From: Altererythrobacter sp. ZODW24 | GTDB taxonomy: Bacteria; Pseudomonadota; Alphaproteobacteria; Sphingomonadales; Sphingomonadaceae | Assembly: GCF_003344885.1 (NCBI RefSeq) | Contig: NZ_CP031155.1 | Coordinates: 1,144,001-1,208,000, forward strand | DNA: 64,000 nucleotides | Direction of reading: 5' to 3' | Part shown: piece after piece, positions 10,401 through 19,479 of the stretch | How the letters are laid out: every line of letters starts with the position of its first letter | Position numbering within the stretch: position 1 is the first letter of the stretch | The notes under the pieces: generated by a model | Told to the model about the DNA's origin: nothing | Databases searched by the model: none | What the model saw: only the letters and a program-made list of their open reading frames with translations | Made by a program: the position numbers and the translations under genes

Positions 10401-10756
10401 TGGCCCAGAAGGTCGATCTGACGGAGAAATTCTCCCAATTTTCTGACCATTGGGCGCCGCGTATCGTCGCGCGTTACAACGACAATGAAGTGCGGCTGGC
10501 AAAGGCTGAGGGCGACTTCCAGTGGCATAGCCATGATGGCAGTGACGAGCTGTTTCTCGTGATATCCGGCACGTTGACGATGGAGTTTCGCGACCGGACC
10601 GAAACACTAGCGCCTGGTCAGATGATCGTCGTCCCCAAGGGGACCGAGCATCGTCCTCGCGCGCTTGATGGTGAGGTAGAAATGGTCATCATCGACCCCA
10701 AAGACACCGCCAATACTGGCGACCATGCGACTGCCACTGCGGCAGTTGAGATTTAG
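10400..10756 (+). CDS. Cupin-domain protein in the formaldehyde operon
   Basis: A 118-residue single-domain cupin. The two conserved motifs are visible: FQWHSHDGSDELFLVISG (metal-binding His pair and Glu) and PKGTEHRP (third histidine). I start at the ATG that overlaps the adhC stop in TGATG. The role is not established; small cupins next to glutathione-dependent formaldehyde genes could bind a metal or a small ligand. Tight overlap with adhC indicates translational coupling, which is the main support for a link to the pathway. Confidence 0.85.
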
Positions 10757-10765
10757 GAGAGAACA

Positions 10766-11155
10766 ATGCTGAACCATATCATGATCGGCTCTGGCAATAT
10801 CGAAAAGTCGAAGGCATTCTACAACGCCGTGCTCGGCGTATTGGGCGCGGGCGAGCCGATGGCGCATGTGAATGACACCGGCCAAACGCGCCTGTTCTAT
10901 ATGCACGACGGATCAACCTTCAGCGTCAGCGAGCCGATCAACGGCGAGCCGGTTACACCGTCTAACGGTAGCACCATCGGCTTCGCTTGCAACTCGCCCG
11001 AACAAGTGGTGGAGCTGCACGACGTCGCGATCGCCAACGGCGGCACCAGCATCGAAGACCCTCCCGGCCCGCGCGATGGCAGCATGGGCGTGATGCACCT
11101 CAGCTATTTCACCGATCCCGACGGCCACAAGATCTGCGGTATCCACCGCCCTTAA
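10766..11155 (+). CDS. VOC-superfamily (glyoxalase/bleomycin-resistance fold) protein
   Basis: A 129-residue member of the vicinal oxygen chelate superfamily, with LNHIMIGSGNIEKSKAFYNAVLGVLG at the start and LSYFTDPDGHKICGIHRP at the end, the typical paired beta-alpha-beta modules. It has a strong ribosome binding site (AGGAGAGA) nine bases after the cupin stop. It is clearly related to the next gene (both share SPE..V/A, NGGT.IEDPPG and DP.G.K.C), so this is a tandem duplication. VOC enzymes act on thiol adducts or aromatic diols; in this operon a glutathione or other thiol adduct is plausible but unproven. Confidence 0.88.
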   Translation: MLNHIMIGSGNIEKSKAFYNAVLGVLGAGEPMAHVNDTGQTRLFYMHDGSTFSVSEPINGEPVTPSNGSTIGFACNSPEQVVELHDVAIANGGTSIEDPPGPRDGSMGVMHLSYFTDPDGHKICGIHRP

Positions 11156-11185
11156 CCGGTCACAATTTCCAAGGAGAGAATAGCA

Positions 11186-11566
11186 ATGTTTAGCCATGTA
11201 ATGGTCGGTGCGGACGATATCGACGCCGCCAAGAAATTCTACGATGCCTGCTTTATCGCACTGGGTGGCCGCGAGGGGTCGATCGACCCCAAGGGCCGCG
11301 TGATGTATATCAAAGACGGCAGCATCTTCATCGTGACCAAGCCGATTGACGGCCAGCCCGCATGCCACGCCAATGGCGGCACAATCGGCTTCAATGTCGA
11401 CAGCCCCGAAATGGCCGAAGCATGGCACGCCGCAGGCCTCGCCAATGGCGGCACCGCGATTGAAGACCCGCCCGGCATCCGCGAAGGCGGCGGCATGCAG
11501 ATGCACCTCGCCTATCTGCGCGATCCGGCAGGCAATAAGGTCTGCACCATGAAGCGTATGGGCTGA
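11186..11566 (+). CDS. VOC-superfamily protein, paralogue of the preceding gene
   Basis: A 126-residue VOC-fold protein starting FSHVMVGADDIDAAKKFYDACF and ending LAYLRDPAGNKVCTMKRMG. Alignment by eye with the gene at 10766 gives the same spacing of the conserved segments, so the pair arose by duplication, but identity is moderate, so it is old. The start has AAGGAGAGA upstream. It lies 30 bases after its paralogue and three bases before fghA, inside the formaldehyde operon. Paired small VOC proteins may form heterodimers with shared active sites; that is inference. Confidence 0.88.
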   Translation: MFSHVMVGADDIDAAKKFYDACFIALGGREGSIDPKGRVMYIKDGSIFIVTKPIDGQPACHANGGTIGFNVDSPEMAEAWHAAGLANGGTAIEDPPGIREGGGMQMHLAYLRDPAGNKVCTMKRMG

Positions 11567-11569
11567 GCT

Positions 11570-12409
11570 TTGTCGCTCACGACCAAATCTGAAAACCGCG
11601 CGTTCGGCGGGGTGCAGGGAGTGTACTCCCATGGCTCCGCCGAAACCGGCACGGATATGACATTTGCGGTCTATGTGCCGCCGCATGAGCCGGGCGCAAA
11701 GCTGCCCGTGCTGTGGTATCTTTCAGGCCTCACCTGCACCCATGCCAATGTCATGGAAAAGGGCGAATACCGCGCCGCCTGCGCCGAACATGGCGTAATC
11801 TTGGTGGCTCCTGACACGTCCCCGCGCGGAGATGAGGTTGCGGATGACGACGCATATGACTTCGGCAAAGGCGCTGGCTTCTATGTCGACGCGGCGCAGG
11901 AACCGTGGGCGAAGAACTACCGCATGCGCAGCTATATCGAGCGCGAGCTGCCAGCCCTGATCGCCGCGCACTTCCCCGCCGATATGACGCGGCAAGGGAT
12001 CACCGGCCATTCGATGGGCGGCCACGGCGCGCTCACCATCGGGCTGCGTAACCCCGACACCTTCCGCTCGGTCAGCGCCTTCGCCCCGATTGTCAGCCCA
12101 CTGAACTGCCCATGGGGCGAGAAAGCGCTAGACGGCTATCTAGGACCAGACCGCGAGACATGGCCCGACTATGACGCAGTCGCACTGATCGAAAACGGCG
12201 CAAGGTTGCCAGACCTGCTGGTCGACCAAGGCACCACCGACGATTTCCTGAAGGATCAGCTAAAGACAGGTCTGCTCGCCATCGCCTGCAAAAAAGCCGG
12301 CATCCCCGCCCAAATCCGCATGCAGGAGGGGTACGACCACTCATATTACTTCATTGCGACGTTTATGGCCGAGCATGTCGCTTGGCATGCGGAGCGGCTG
12401 AAAGCTTAG
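11570..12409 (+). CDS. fghA: S-formylglutathione hydrolase
   Basis: Esterase D-type alpha/beta hydrolase of 279 residues that cleaves S-formylglutathione to formate and glutathione, the step after AdhC. The nucleophile elbow GHSMGGHGAL, the oxyanion-side segment YLSGLTCTHANVMEKG and the catalytic Asp/His near the end (VDQGTTDDF, GYDHSYYFIATF) are all characteristic of FGH. Translation probably starts at TTG 11570, three bases after the upstream stop, giving MSLTTKSENRAFGG, which matches the family N-terminus. It closes the formaldehyde operon. Confidence 0.95.
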   Translation: MSLTTKSENRAFGGVQGVYSHGSAETGTDMTFAVYVPPHEPGAKLPVLWYLSGLTCTHANVMEKGEYRAACAEHGVILVAPDTSPRGDEVADDDAYDFGKGAGFYVDAAQEPWAKNYRMRSYIERELPALIAAHFPADMTRQGITGHSMGGHGALTIGLRNPDTFRSVSAFAPIVSPLNCPWGEKALDGYLGPDRETWPDYDAVALIENGARLPDLLVDQGTTDDFLKDQLKTGLLAIACKKAGIPAQIRMQEGYDHSYYFIATFMAEHVAWHAERLKA

Positions 12410-12418
12410 CGACCGAAC

Positions 12419-13060
12419 TTAGCGCGCATATTTCCCGTAAACGCCTTTCGATTGCTGCAAGAACTCCTGAAGCAACTCGCTGCGTGTCTTGCCATCGAGC
12501 CGGTGCCCCGACCATTCAATCCACTTCGTCCACGCGGTGGACGCGTCATAACCGACCAAATAGGGCTCGCCGATAGGCGCGCCGCTGACCAACATCTTCT
12601 TTTGCATCGTCTTTTGGACGCTCGCATCAGGGCGGCCACGCTGGATCATGTTCCGTGCAAACGGCCCGGAATCGCTGTAGAATGTGGTCATATTGCAGAT
12701 GCCCAGATTGTTACTGCGGAACGGGTTCTTGATGTAGCTTCTGCTCCCGCGGTCTTTACAACCATGGTAATAGCCCAGCGAACCGATCACGCGCATGAAG
12801 TACAGGCGCTCTTTATCCGTCATGGAACCCGCCATTTTCGAGAGGCTGTCATGCGCGGCGCGCGGGGATGCAGTTGAAAAGACGGTACCATCATCCGCGA
12901 CGCTGAAGGCCGGCAGGACATAGCTTCCGTCAGGCGCCTTATCGGCACGCGGAGCGACGGTTTTGGTGATTGCCGATGTGGCCTCATCAAAAACCGTGGT
13001 GCATGCGGTCAAGGATAGCGCCGCAGCAATCGCGACGCCTACGCGTGTCAGTGTTCTCAT
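12419..13060 (-). CDS. Lipoprotein of unknown function
   Basis: A 213-residue probable lipoprotein: MRTLTRVGVAIAAALSLTAC is a signal peptide ending in a lipobox, with Cys20 as the acylated residue. I start at ATG 13060 rather than 11 codons upstream because GGCGGAAT precedes it. The mature part has a conserved-looking core (DKERLYFMRVIGSLGYYHGCKDRGS, NNLGICNMTTFYSDSGPFARN) with two or three cysteines that may pair in the periplasm. No family recognised. It is convergent with fghA, nine bases apart. Confidence 0.72.
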   Translation of the reverse strand: MRTLTRVGVAIAAALSLTACTTVFDEATSAITKTVAPRADKAPDGSYVLPAFSVADDGTVFSTASPRAAHDSLSKMAGSMTDKERLYFMRVIGSLGYYHGCKDRGSRSYIKNPFRSNNLGICNMTTFYSDSGPFARNMIQRGRPDASVQKTMQKKMLVSGAPIGEPYLVGYDASTAWTKWIEWSGHRLDGKTRSELLQEFLQQSKGVYGKYAR

Positions 13061-13175
13061 AGCAATTCCGCCCCCGTTGGTTCCGTCCGCCAATCGCGAA
13101 CCGTCGCAACGTATTGGAGTAGCCTATGCATCGGCGGGAAACCACTAGCACATTTGGCATATGGGCGGTTGAAGA

Positions 13176-13829
13176 ATGTCAGCTAACAACCCAATTGCGG
13201 ACGTTAGCTCATTGGCTCATAATGTGAGGATGGTGAAAAAGCGTAGTGGAATGAAGGCGCGAGATTTGATCGCAAGTCTCGAGACTGATTTCGGTCATCA
13301 GGTCATACTTGCAGCAAAGACAGAAGAACTCGCCGATACGGCGTTTTTGAGAAGACAGGAGCAGAAGCGGTTACTCGATGATCTCGCAGAAAATGGGGTC
13401 GTGTTGGAATCCATTGATCACCTTTTAGGCATTGCCGAGCCTGACGAGCGAATTTACCCAGTATTGTTTGACCACCTCCAGCGCCAATACAGTCCATGGC
13501 TGCATGAGTGGATAGGCCGTGCCTTCGGCAAAAAGTCCGCGAGGCCTATTGTATGGGACGAATTAGTGAATTTGATAAGGTCGAATTTGCTGGAGGCCTC
13601 CGCAGCTGACGGAGCGATGATAGCTATCTCTGCGATGGCCCGGTCTAGCGACGTTGAGGCCCTCATTGACCTGATAAGTGACCACTCGCTTGGCGAGCGA
13701 CGCATATTTCTTGTCAGCAATTTGATGCGTTCGAAGGCACCGAGAGCTCGGACCGCGCTTATACAAATGCGCAGCGATCCAGAGTTATCGCGGGAGATCA
13801 ATGCGCGTTTGGGTAGGTCCAGAATTTAA
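13176..13829 (+). CDS. Hypothetical alpha-helical protein
   Basis: I do not recognise a family. The 217-residue product has no signal peptide or membrane span and is predicted by eye to be almost all helix, with a HEAT-like repetition in the second half (DVEALIDLISDHSLGERRIFLVSNLM and ARTALIQMRSDPELSREINARLG). It may be an adaptor or solenoid. Its base composition is visibly more AT-rich than its neighbours. It is isolated, with no operon partners, and its stop touches a copy of the dispersed hairpin repeat at 13829. Together these suggest acquired DNA. ATG 13176 has only a weak ribosome binding site, so the start could be internal. Confidence 0.6.
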   Translation: MSANNPIADVSSLAHNVRMVKKRSGMKARDLIASLETDFGHQVILAAKTEELADTAFLRRQEQKRLLDDLAENGVVLESIDHLLGIAEPDERIYPVLFDHLQRQYSPWLHEWIGRAFGKKSARPIVWDELVNLIRSNLLEASAADGAMIAISAMARSSDVEALIDLISDHSLGERRIFLVSNLMRSKAPRARTALIQMRSDPELSREINARLGRSRI

Positions 13830-13859
13830 ATGTCCGCTTCCCACCCAATTGCGGAAATT
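13829..13859 (-). repeat. Dispersed hairpin repeat, copy 1 (reverse)
   Basis: Reading the minus strand gives TTCCGC-AATTGGGTGGGA-AGCGGACAT, the same layout as the copies at 33454, 35430, 37147, 41376 and 42776. Its first bases overlap the stop codon of the gene at 13176. Confidence 0.6.
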
Positions 13860-14035
13860 TTCCTACACACCGCACACCCGCTGCACAGCCCACGGTTCTT
13901 TGAAATCGTGATCTGCCAGTAGTTTTCCGCGCAAACCGCCGAAGTGTCACCCGGTCGGAATTATGCGTTAAATCCATGTAATGTATTAGGGAAGCTAGAA
14001 TTCATACAGGGTGACAGGGTGTAACTTGTGTAACC

Positions 14036-14647
14036 CTAGCGCGCCTTCGGCCCGACCTCGAATACGGCGTATTCGGCGCGCCAATTCGCTCCGGCTGAGC
14101 CGATTTCGCGCTGGTTGGTGAAGAACCAGCGGCGTTCAATGGCAATGTCCATTTCGGACGCAAGTTCTTCAAAATCCGCGACGGTGACATTGTGGATGTT
14201 CTGCGTTTCGTACCAGCTGACCGGCAAGTGACGCGTCACCGGCATTTGCCCGCCCAGCAGCAAAGCGCGGCGCATCCGCCAATAAGCGAAGTTGGGGAAG
14301 CTGACGAAGGCCCGGCGGCCCACGCGCAGCAGTTCGGTCAGCATCCGGTCGGGGCGCGCGGCGGTTTGCAGTGTCTGGCTGAGGATGGCGTAATCGAATG
14401 CCCCATCGGGATAGAATTCAAGATCCCTGTCGGCGTCACCCTGCACCACGGACAGCCCGCGCGAAACGCAGCGTTCCACGCATTCAGGATCAATCTCTAT
14501 CCCGCGCGCATCGACCTGTTTTTCGTCGCGCAGGGCGGCCATCAGCTCGCCGTCGCCGCATCCCACATCCAGCGCGCGGCTGCCGGGCTCGACATGTTCG
14601 AGAATAACCGCGAGATCGGGGCGCAGAACGATAGGAGATGAGCTCAT
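14036..14647 (-). CDS. metW: Methionine biosynthesis protein MetW
   Basis: A 203-residue SAM-methyltransferase-fold protein that, with MetX, supports homoserine acylation in many proteobacteria. The SAM-binding glycine motif is RALDVGCGDGELMAAL near residue 25, and RAFVSFPNFAYWRMR and LPVSWYETQNIHNVTVADFE are typical MetW segments. It is the last gene of metX-GNAT-metW, each overlapping the next by four bases (ATGA). The overlap implies coupled translation. Confidence 0.95.
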   Translation of the reverse strand: MSSSPIVLRPDLAVILEHVEPGSRALDVGCGDGELMAALRDEKQVDARGIEIDPECVERCVSRGLSVVQGDADRDLEFYPDGAFDYAILSQTLQTAARPDRMLTELLRVGRRAFVSFPNFAYWRMRRALLLGGQMPVTRHLPVSWYETQNIHNVTVADFEELASEMDIAIERRWFFTNQREIGSAGANWRAEYAVFEVGPKAR

Positions 14648-15078
14648 GAGTTGTACACGTCCGGGAAGACCCGCTCCATCCCTCGTTCGGGATGCGCCAG
14701 TGCCGTCCAGCCCAACTTCTCATATGCCCAGTGCGCGTCGACGGTAAATAGCACCCATCTTCGCAGGCCCTGCAACTCGGGATGATTGTGGAGGGCCAAG
14801 ACCATCGTCTTGGATAGGCCTTTGCCCCGGTGCTCTTCGAGAACGTAAACGTCAGCGAGATAAGCAAAGGTCGCCTTGTCGGTGACGACGCGGGCCATCG
14901 CGATTTGCTCTCCGCCAAACATAATGGCCACGGCGAGGCTGTTTTCGAGAGCGCGTGAAACCAGCTCGAGCGAAATTCCGGGCGACCAGTAGCTGCGCGT
15001 CAAATAAGCATGCGCCGCAGCCGCATCGATCTGAGACTGGTCATCGGTGAGCAGGTAGCCAAGCGGTAGGTCGCTCAT
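14644..15078 (-). CDS. GNAT-family N-acetyltransferase between metX and metW
   Basis: A 144-residue GNAT enzyme. The acetyl-CoA-binding motif A is [24 protein letters not shown] (RGKGLS is the pyrophosphate loop), and WAYEKLGW near the end is motif B. The start overlaps the metX stop and the stop overlaps the metW start by four bases each, so it is locked into the methionine operon. The substrate is unknown; location suggests an amino acid or small amine linked to sulfur metabolism, but this is inference only. Confidence 0.9.
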   Translation of the reverse strand: MSDLPLGYLLTDDQSQIDAAAAHAYLTRSYWSPGISLELVSRALENSLAVAIMFGGEQIAMARVVTDKATFAYLADVYVLEEHRGKGLSKTMVLALHNHPELQGLRRWVLFTVDAHWAYEKLGWTALAHPERGMERVFPDVYNS

Positions 15079-16187
15079 TGGATGAACCCCTTCACCACTC
15101 GGTCGAGCGCGGGAACGTCCAGCAAGAAGCTGTCATGGCCGTAAGGCGCGGATAGTTCGACAAAGCTGACAGGCGCGCCCGCTGCGTTAAGCGCATGGAC
15201 CACGTGGCGGCTTTCCGCAGTCGGGTACAGCCAGTCCGTGTCGAAACTGATCAGACAGAAGCGCGCCTTGGTATCGGCGAACGCATCGGCCAGCATACCC
15301 TCTTTGCCGTCCTTGGCATGCTCTTCCGCCAGATCGAAATAGTCCATCGCGCGGGTGATATAGAGGTAGCTGTTCGCATCGAAGCGGCCCGTGAAAGCCA
15401 AGCCCTGATGGCGCAGATAACTTTCAACCTGAAAGTCCGCGTCGAAGCCGAAGCTCTTTGCGTCACGGTCTTGCAAGCGGCGACCAAACTTCTCGGTCAG
15501 GCCTTCTTCGGAAAGGTAAGTGATATGCGCCGCCATCCGCGCGACCGAAAGGCCGGCATCGGGGCTGGAACCGGTCGCGTAATAGTCGCCGCCATTCCAT
15601 GCGGGATCGGCCATGATCGCCTGGCGCCCAACCTCGTGAAAGGCGATGTTCTGAGCTGAATGCCGCGCGGTTGTGGCGATCGCCAGCACCCGTTCAGCCC
15701 GGTCGGGAAAGTTTGCCGCCATGCTGAGCGCCTGCATCCCGCCCATCGATCCGCCGACGACCGCGTGCAATTTCTCGATCCCCAGCACGTCCAGCAGAGC
15801 GACCTGTCCGCGGACCATGTCGCGGATGGTGATGACTGGGAAACGCATACCGTATGGCTTGCCGTCCTGCGCACCGCTTGCCGGGCCGGTGCTGCCCATG
15901 CAGCTGCCGATGACATTGGCGCAGATGACGTGGAACTTGCCCGTATCAATCGGCTTGCCGGGGCCGACCATGCGTTCCCACCAGCCCGGTTTACCCGTGA
16001 CCGGATGGGCGCTTGCAATGTGCTGATCGCCGGTGAGCGCGTGACAGACAAGGATCGCATTGCCCTTGTCAGCCGCCAGCTCACCGTAGGTTTCGTAAGC
16101 AATCACCGCGCTATCGAGCACGCGACCATTATCCAGCTTCAGCGGGTTTGGCAGGGTGAGATTTTGCAAAGGCGTGGCGGCGTTCAT
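15075..16187 (-). CDS. metX: Homoserine O-acyltransferase MetX
   Basis: MetX acylates homoserine, committing it to methionine synthesis. The 370-residue alpha/beta hydrolase-fold enzyme shows HALTGDQH near the start, the nucleophile elbow [10 protein letters not shown], and the late Asp/His pair ([13 protein letters not shown] and [11 protein letters not shown]). I start at ATG 16187 ([18 protein letters not shown]); a TTG 13 codons upstream would extend it without family support. It is divergent from hisC, with about 70 bases for two promoters. Whether the acyl group is acetyl or succinyl is not decided here. Confidence 0.95.
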   Translation of the reverse strand: MNAATPLQNLTLPNPLKLDNGRVLDSAVIAYETYGELAADKGNAILVCHALTGDQHIASAHPVTGKPGWWERMVGPGKPIDTGKFHVICANVIGSCMGSTGPASGAQDGKPYGMRFPVITIRDMVRGQVALLDVLGIEKLHAVVGGSMGGMQALSMAANFPDRAERVLAIATTARHSAQNIAFHEVGRQAIMADPAWNGGDYYATGSSPDAGLSVARMAAHITYLSEEGLTEKFGRRLQDRDAKSFGFDADFQVESYLRHQGLAFTGRFDANSYLYITRAMDYFDLAEEHAKDGKEGMLADAFADTKARFCLISFDTDWLYPTAESRHVVHALNAAGAPVSFVELSAPYGHDSFLLDVPALDRVVKGFIQ

Positions 16188-16260
16188 TTCGCTGGCGGAC
16201 TTGGGGTAGGCTAAGCGGGCTGTCAATTGCCCGATTTACGCGGTATGCGCGCCTCCGATC

Positions 16261-17361
16261 ATGGCAGACCGTCCAACCATCAAGCCCTGGATAGAGGGTA
16301 TCCACGCTTACACCCCCGGTAAGTCGCGTTCTGACGACGGCCGCGAGCTAGTGAAGCTGTCGGCAAACGAAAATCCGCTGGGCAGCTCTGCTGCGGCGCT
16401 TGAGGCGCTGGCGATGGCGCGCGAGGGAGCGCTTTATCCCGATCCAGATGCCTTCGAATTGCGCGAAAAGCTCGGCGAAGTTCATGATGTCGATCCAACG
16501 CGAGTAGTGTGCGCCGCCGGTTCAGGCGATCTGCTAGGCCTCGCAGCACAAGCCTTCGCAGGACCGGGCGATGAAGTGCTATATGTCCGTTACGGCTTCT
16601 CGCTTTATGACATCATCGCACGCCGCTGCGGGGCAACCCCGGTCGAAGCACCGGATGCTGATTACGGCACCGATGCGGCCGCCTTGCTGTCGCTGGTGAA
16701 CGACAAGACGCGGGTGGTCTTTCTCGCCAATCCGAACAATCCAACCGGCAGCTATATGACCGCGGATGATGTTAAGGCGCTCCATGCGGCACTGCCAAGT
16801 GACGTGCTGTTTGTGCTCGACCAGGCTTATGCAGAATATCTGACAGCTGATGAAGACGATGGCGGATTGGCACTGGCCGCAGCACATGACAACGTGCTCG
16901 TCACCCGCACATTCTCGAAGATTTACGGGCTTGCTGGCGAGCGGATTGGCTGGGCAACCGGCGCACCACATATTGTCGACGCGCTCAACCGCATTCGCGG
17001 CCCTTTCAACGTCACGGTGACCGGCCAAGCTGCGGCGATTGCCGCACTGGGCGATCAAGGTTTCGTCAGGCTATCACGCGAACAAAACGCTGCGGAGTTG
17101 GCGCGCTTTACCGAAGCAGTCGCTGCTCTTGGCAATCACGGGCTGCGACCGCTGCCGAGCAGGGCTAATTTTCTGCTGATCCTGTTCGAAGGCGCGCTCG
17201 CTGCAGAGGCTGCTTACAACGGGTTGGCTGAGCGCGGTTATGCGACCCGCTGGTTACCCGGCCAAGGCCTGCCACATGGCTTGCGGATTACCATCGGTAC
17301 GGCGGAACAAATGGACGAGATTGCCGCCGCCTTGCGCGAAATGGCGGAGACTATGCAGTGA
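16261..17361 (+). CDS. hisC: Histidinol-phosphate aminotransferase
   Basis: PLP-dependent class I/II aminotransferase of 366 residues. Conserved parts are [12 protein letters not shown] near the start, [24 protein letters not shown], and the PLP-lysine in [16 protein letters not shown]; the C-terminal arginine is in GLRITIGT. In Sphingomonadales HisC-type enzymes next to a prephenate dehydrogenase often serve both histidine and aromatic amino acid synthesis, which the next gene (overlapping by four bases) supports. Confidence 0.95.
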   Translation: MADRPTIKPWIEGIHAYTPGKSRSDDGRELVKLSANENPLGSSAAALEALAMAREGALYPDPDAFELREKLGEVHDVDPTRVVCAAGSGDLLGLAAQAFAGPGDEVLYVRYGFSLYDIIARRCGATPVEAPDADYGTDAAALLSLVNDKTRVVFLANPNNPTGSYMTADDVKALHAALPSDVLFVLDQAYAEYLTADEDDGGLALAAAHDNVLVTRTFSKIYGLAGERIGWATGAPHIVDALNRIRGPFNVTVTGQAAAIAALGDQGFVRLSREQNAAELARFTEAVAALGNHGLRPLPSRANFLLILFEGALAAEAAYNGLAERGYATRWLPGQGLPHGLRITIGTAEQMDEIAAALREMAETMQ

Positions 17362-18263
17362 GCCTAAACAATATCGCGATCATTGGTCTTGGCCTGCTTG
17401 GTGGTTCGCTCGGACTAGCTATCAAGGAGCGTCTGCCTGACGCAAATACCACTGGCTTCGACCGCGATCTCGATGTGCGGAAACGCGCCGGAGAGCTTGG
17501 TCTAGTCGGAACCGTCGCCGATACCGCATCCGATGCAGTGAGCGATGCCGATCTGGTCATTCTCTGCGTGCCGGTTGGCGCAATGAGTGCTGCGGCCTCT
17601 GAACTCGCCGCAGCGCTGAAGCCCAATGCAATCGTCAGCGACGTGGGCTCTTCTAAGGCCAGCGTAAGCAAGGCTCTGACAGAAGCCCTTCCCGGCGCAA
17701 CGGTCATTCCAGCGCACCCGGTCGCGGGCACAGAACGCAGTGGACCGGACGCCGGATTCGCGACTTTGTTCGAAGGGCGTTGGTGTATTCTGACGCCGCC
17801 AGAAGGAGCCGACGAAGCGGCGGCTTCTAGCTTGCGAGCCTTCTGGGAAGCACTCGGCTCAACAGTAGAGATTATGGACGCCGCGCACCACGACTTGGTC
17901 CTCGCAGTGACCAGCCACATCCCGCACCTTATCGCCTATACGATTGTTGGCACGGCCTCTGATCTTGAGGATGTGACGCAAGGCGAGGTGATCAAATATT
18001 CAGCTGGCGGCTTCCGCGATTTTACCCGCATCGCCGCATCCGACCCGACGATGTGGCGCGATGTATTTCTATCCAACCGTGAGGCTGTTCTGGAGGTGCT
18101 TGGGCGTTTTTCAGAGGACCTTACGGCCCTTCAGCGCGCCATCAGATCAGGCGACGGCGACACATTGTTCGATCTGTTCACCCGCACTCGCGACATCCGC
18201 CGCTCGATCATCGATATGGGCCAGGATGATGCCGCACCCGATTTCGGACGCAAGCACGACTAG
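17358..18263 (+). CDS. tyrA: Prephenate/arogenate dehydrogenase
   Basis: A 301-residue NAD(P)-dependent dehydrogenase of tyrosine synthesis. The Rossmann motif is [17 protein letters not shown], with [15 protein letters not shown] and [13 protein letters not shown] as the conserved substrate-site segments including the catalytic histidine. No chorismate mutase or ACT domain is attached. The start is GTG 17358, overlapping the hisC stop by four bases. The 3' end shares its stop region with plsC on the other strand (four bases of overlap). Cofactor and substrate preference cannot be told by eye. Confidence 0.93.
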   Translation: MSLNNIAIIGLGLLGGSLGLAIKERLPDANTTGFDRDLDVRKRAGELGLVGTVADTASDAVSDADLVILCVPVGAMSAAASELAAALKPNAIVSDVGSSKASVSKALTEALPGATVIPAHPVAGTERSGPDAGFATLFEGRWCILTPPEGADEAAASSLRAFWEALGSTVEIMDAAHHDLVLAVTSHIPHLIAYTIVGTASDLEDVTQGEVIKYSAGGFRDFTRIAASDPTMWRDVFLSNREAVLEVLGRFSEDLTALQRAIRSGDGDTLFDLFTRTRDIRRSIIDMGQDDAAPDFGRKHD

Positions 18264-18961
18264 TCGTTCAGCGCGTTAATCGCCTCGTGCACAAGCCGCT
18301 CTGCCTCTGCACGAGGCAGCCCCGGCTCGATAATTTCGCCAAAGCGTATCGTGATCGTTCCGGAACGCTTCCAGAACCGGTGATATAGCTCGCCGCTATT
18401 CACAGCGACTGGAATCACGCGGACTCCAATCATTTTGTACAAACCCGCAAAGCCTGCCTGAAGCGCAGGCCGCGAACCATGCGGCGTCCGCGTGCCCTCA
18501 GGGAAGATGATCATCGGACGACCATCGGCGGCGAAGCCCTTCGCCTGAGTAATCATCCGGCGGAGCATGACCGCCCCTTGGTCCCGGGCCACTGCGACTG
18601 AACCATAAGCATTGGCAATCCGTCCCCAGCCGGGAATCCGGTACAGTTCTTCCTTCGCAAAGGGCACGGGGCCATCAAAAATGTGGGGAAGATCGATCGC
18701 TTCAAAGAAGCTCTCATGCTTGAATGCATAAAGCGCCGCGCCTTCGACAGGCCCGCCTTCTTGCACCACTTTGATGCCCAACAACCAGCGGCAACACCAG
18801 CGGTGCCAATTGGACCACGTATCGGCAGCCGAACGAGCGATCTGACGGTGAAAGACACTGCCTAGACCGCCGCCCAAAACCATCACAGCCGCCACGCTGT
18901 AGAAGATCAGGTAGAAGGCGATGTTACGAAATATTGTAACGAGCAAATTCATCCCGGCCAC
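18260..18961 (-). CDS. plsC: 1-acyl-sn-glycerol-3-phosphate acyltransferase (PlsC family)
   Basis: A 233-residue membrane acyltransferase that makes phosphatidic acid. One N-terminal membrane segment (NIAFYLIFYSVAAVMVLGGGLG) precedes the catalytic block. The usual HX4D motif reads H-ESFF-E here (FKHESFFEAID), so the acid is glutamate. The FPEGTRT motif is intact. It overlaps the upstream YdcF gene by 13 bases, placing it at the end of ftsE-ftsX-ydcF-plsC. I expect it to be active because such glutamate variants occur among alphaproteobacterial relatives. Confidence 0.9.
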   Translation of the reverse strand: MAGMNLLVTIFRNIAFYLIFYSVAAVMVLGGGLGSVFHRQIARSAADTWSNWHRWCCRWLLGIKVVQEGGPVEGAALYAFKHESFFEAIDLPHIFDGPVPFAKEELYRIPGWGRIANAYGSVAVARDQGAVMLRRMITQAKGFAADGRPMIIFPEGTRTPHGSRPALQAGFAGLYKMIGVRVIPVAVNSGELYHRFWKRSGTITIRFGEIIEPGLPRAEAERLVHEAINALND

Positions 18962-19479
18962 ATCCGCGACAATGTGCTGATAATAAGCTTGTTATATTCG
19001 AGGAACATCGTGCTCAGCGAAGGTTCGGACGACACTGAGTCTTCAATCAAAGTCACCTCATCAGGCAGCGCGCTATCAAGCTCCCCCGATGCCCGCGCCA
19101 TGTGCCAGTCGGTTGTTACGAGGCGCAGCGACTTTACGTCATGCTGTGCAATCCAAGCGGCGGTTTCGAGCGCGTTAGTGTGTGTGTCCACTGCTGCAAA
19201 ACCCAGCGTGACGCAGCAATCCATCTGCGCCATCGCAACGTCATATTCGGCGGCCAATTCGCCCGGTTTCACTTCTGGGTCCACGCCGGTGATGAGCATC
19301 TTTTCGGCTAGGCCAGTGTCCAATACTTCCAATCCACGCGCGATCCGGCCCTTGCCTCCGGTCGGAACAACGACTGCGTCGGTCTTTTCACCTTCAAGCG
19401 GCTGCGGCAACGCGAAGATAAACCACACGAAACCCAGAAGCCAGATCATCAGGACCAGAGCGAGACCACGACGCATCAT
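18949..19479 (-). CDS. YdcF/SanA-like DUF218 membrane protein
   Basis: A 176-residue protein with one N-terminal membrane anchor (GLALVLMIWLLGFVWFIFALP) and a DUF218 domain: DAVVVPTGGKGRIARGLEVL, the THTNALETAAWI signature and LRLVTTDWHMARA. DUF218 proteins of the ElyC/SanA group are linked to cell envelope integrity. The ATG overlaps the ftsX stop (ATGA), and the 3' end overlaps plsC, so it is part of the ftsEX operon. The biochemical activity of the family is not settled. Confidence 0.88.
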   Translation of the reverse strand: MMRRGLALVLMIWLLGFVWFIFALPQPLEGEKTDAVVVPTGGKGRIARGLEVLDTGLAEKMLITGVDPEVKPGELAAEYDVAMAQMDCCVTLGFAAVDTHTNALETAAWIAQHDVKSLRLVTTDWHMARASGELDSALPDEVTLIEDSVSSEPSLSTMFLEYNKLIISTLSRMWPG

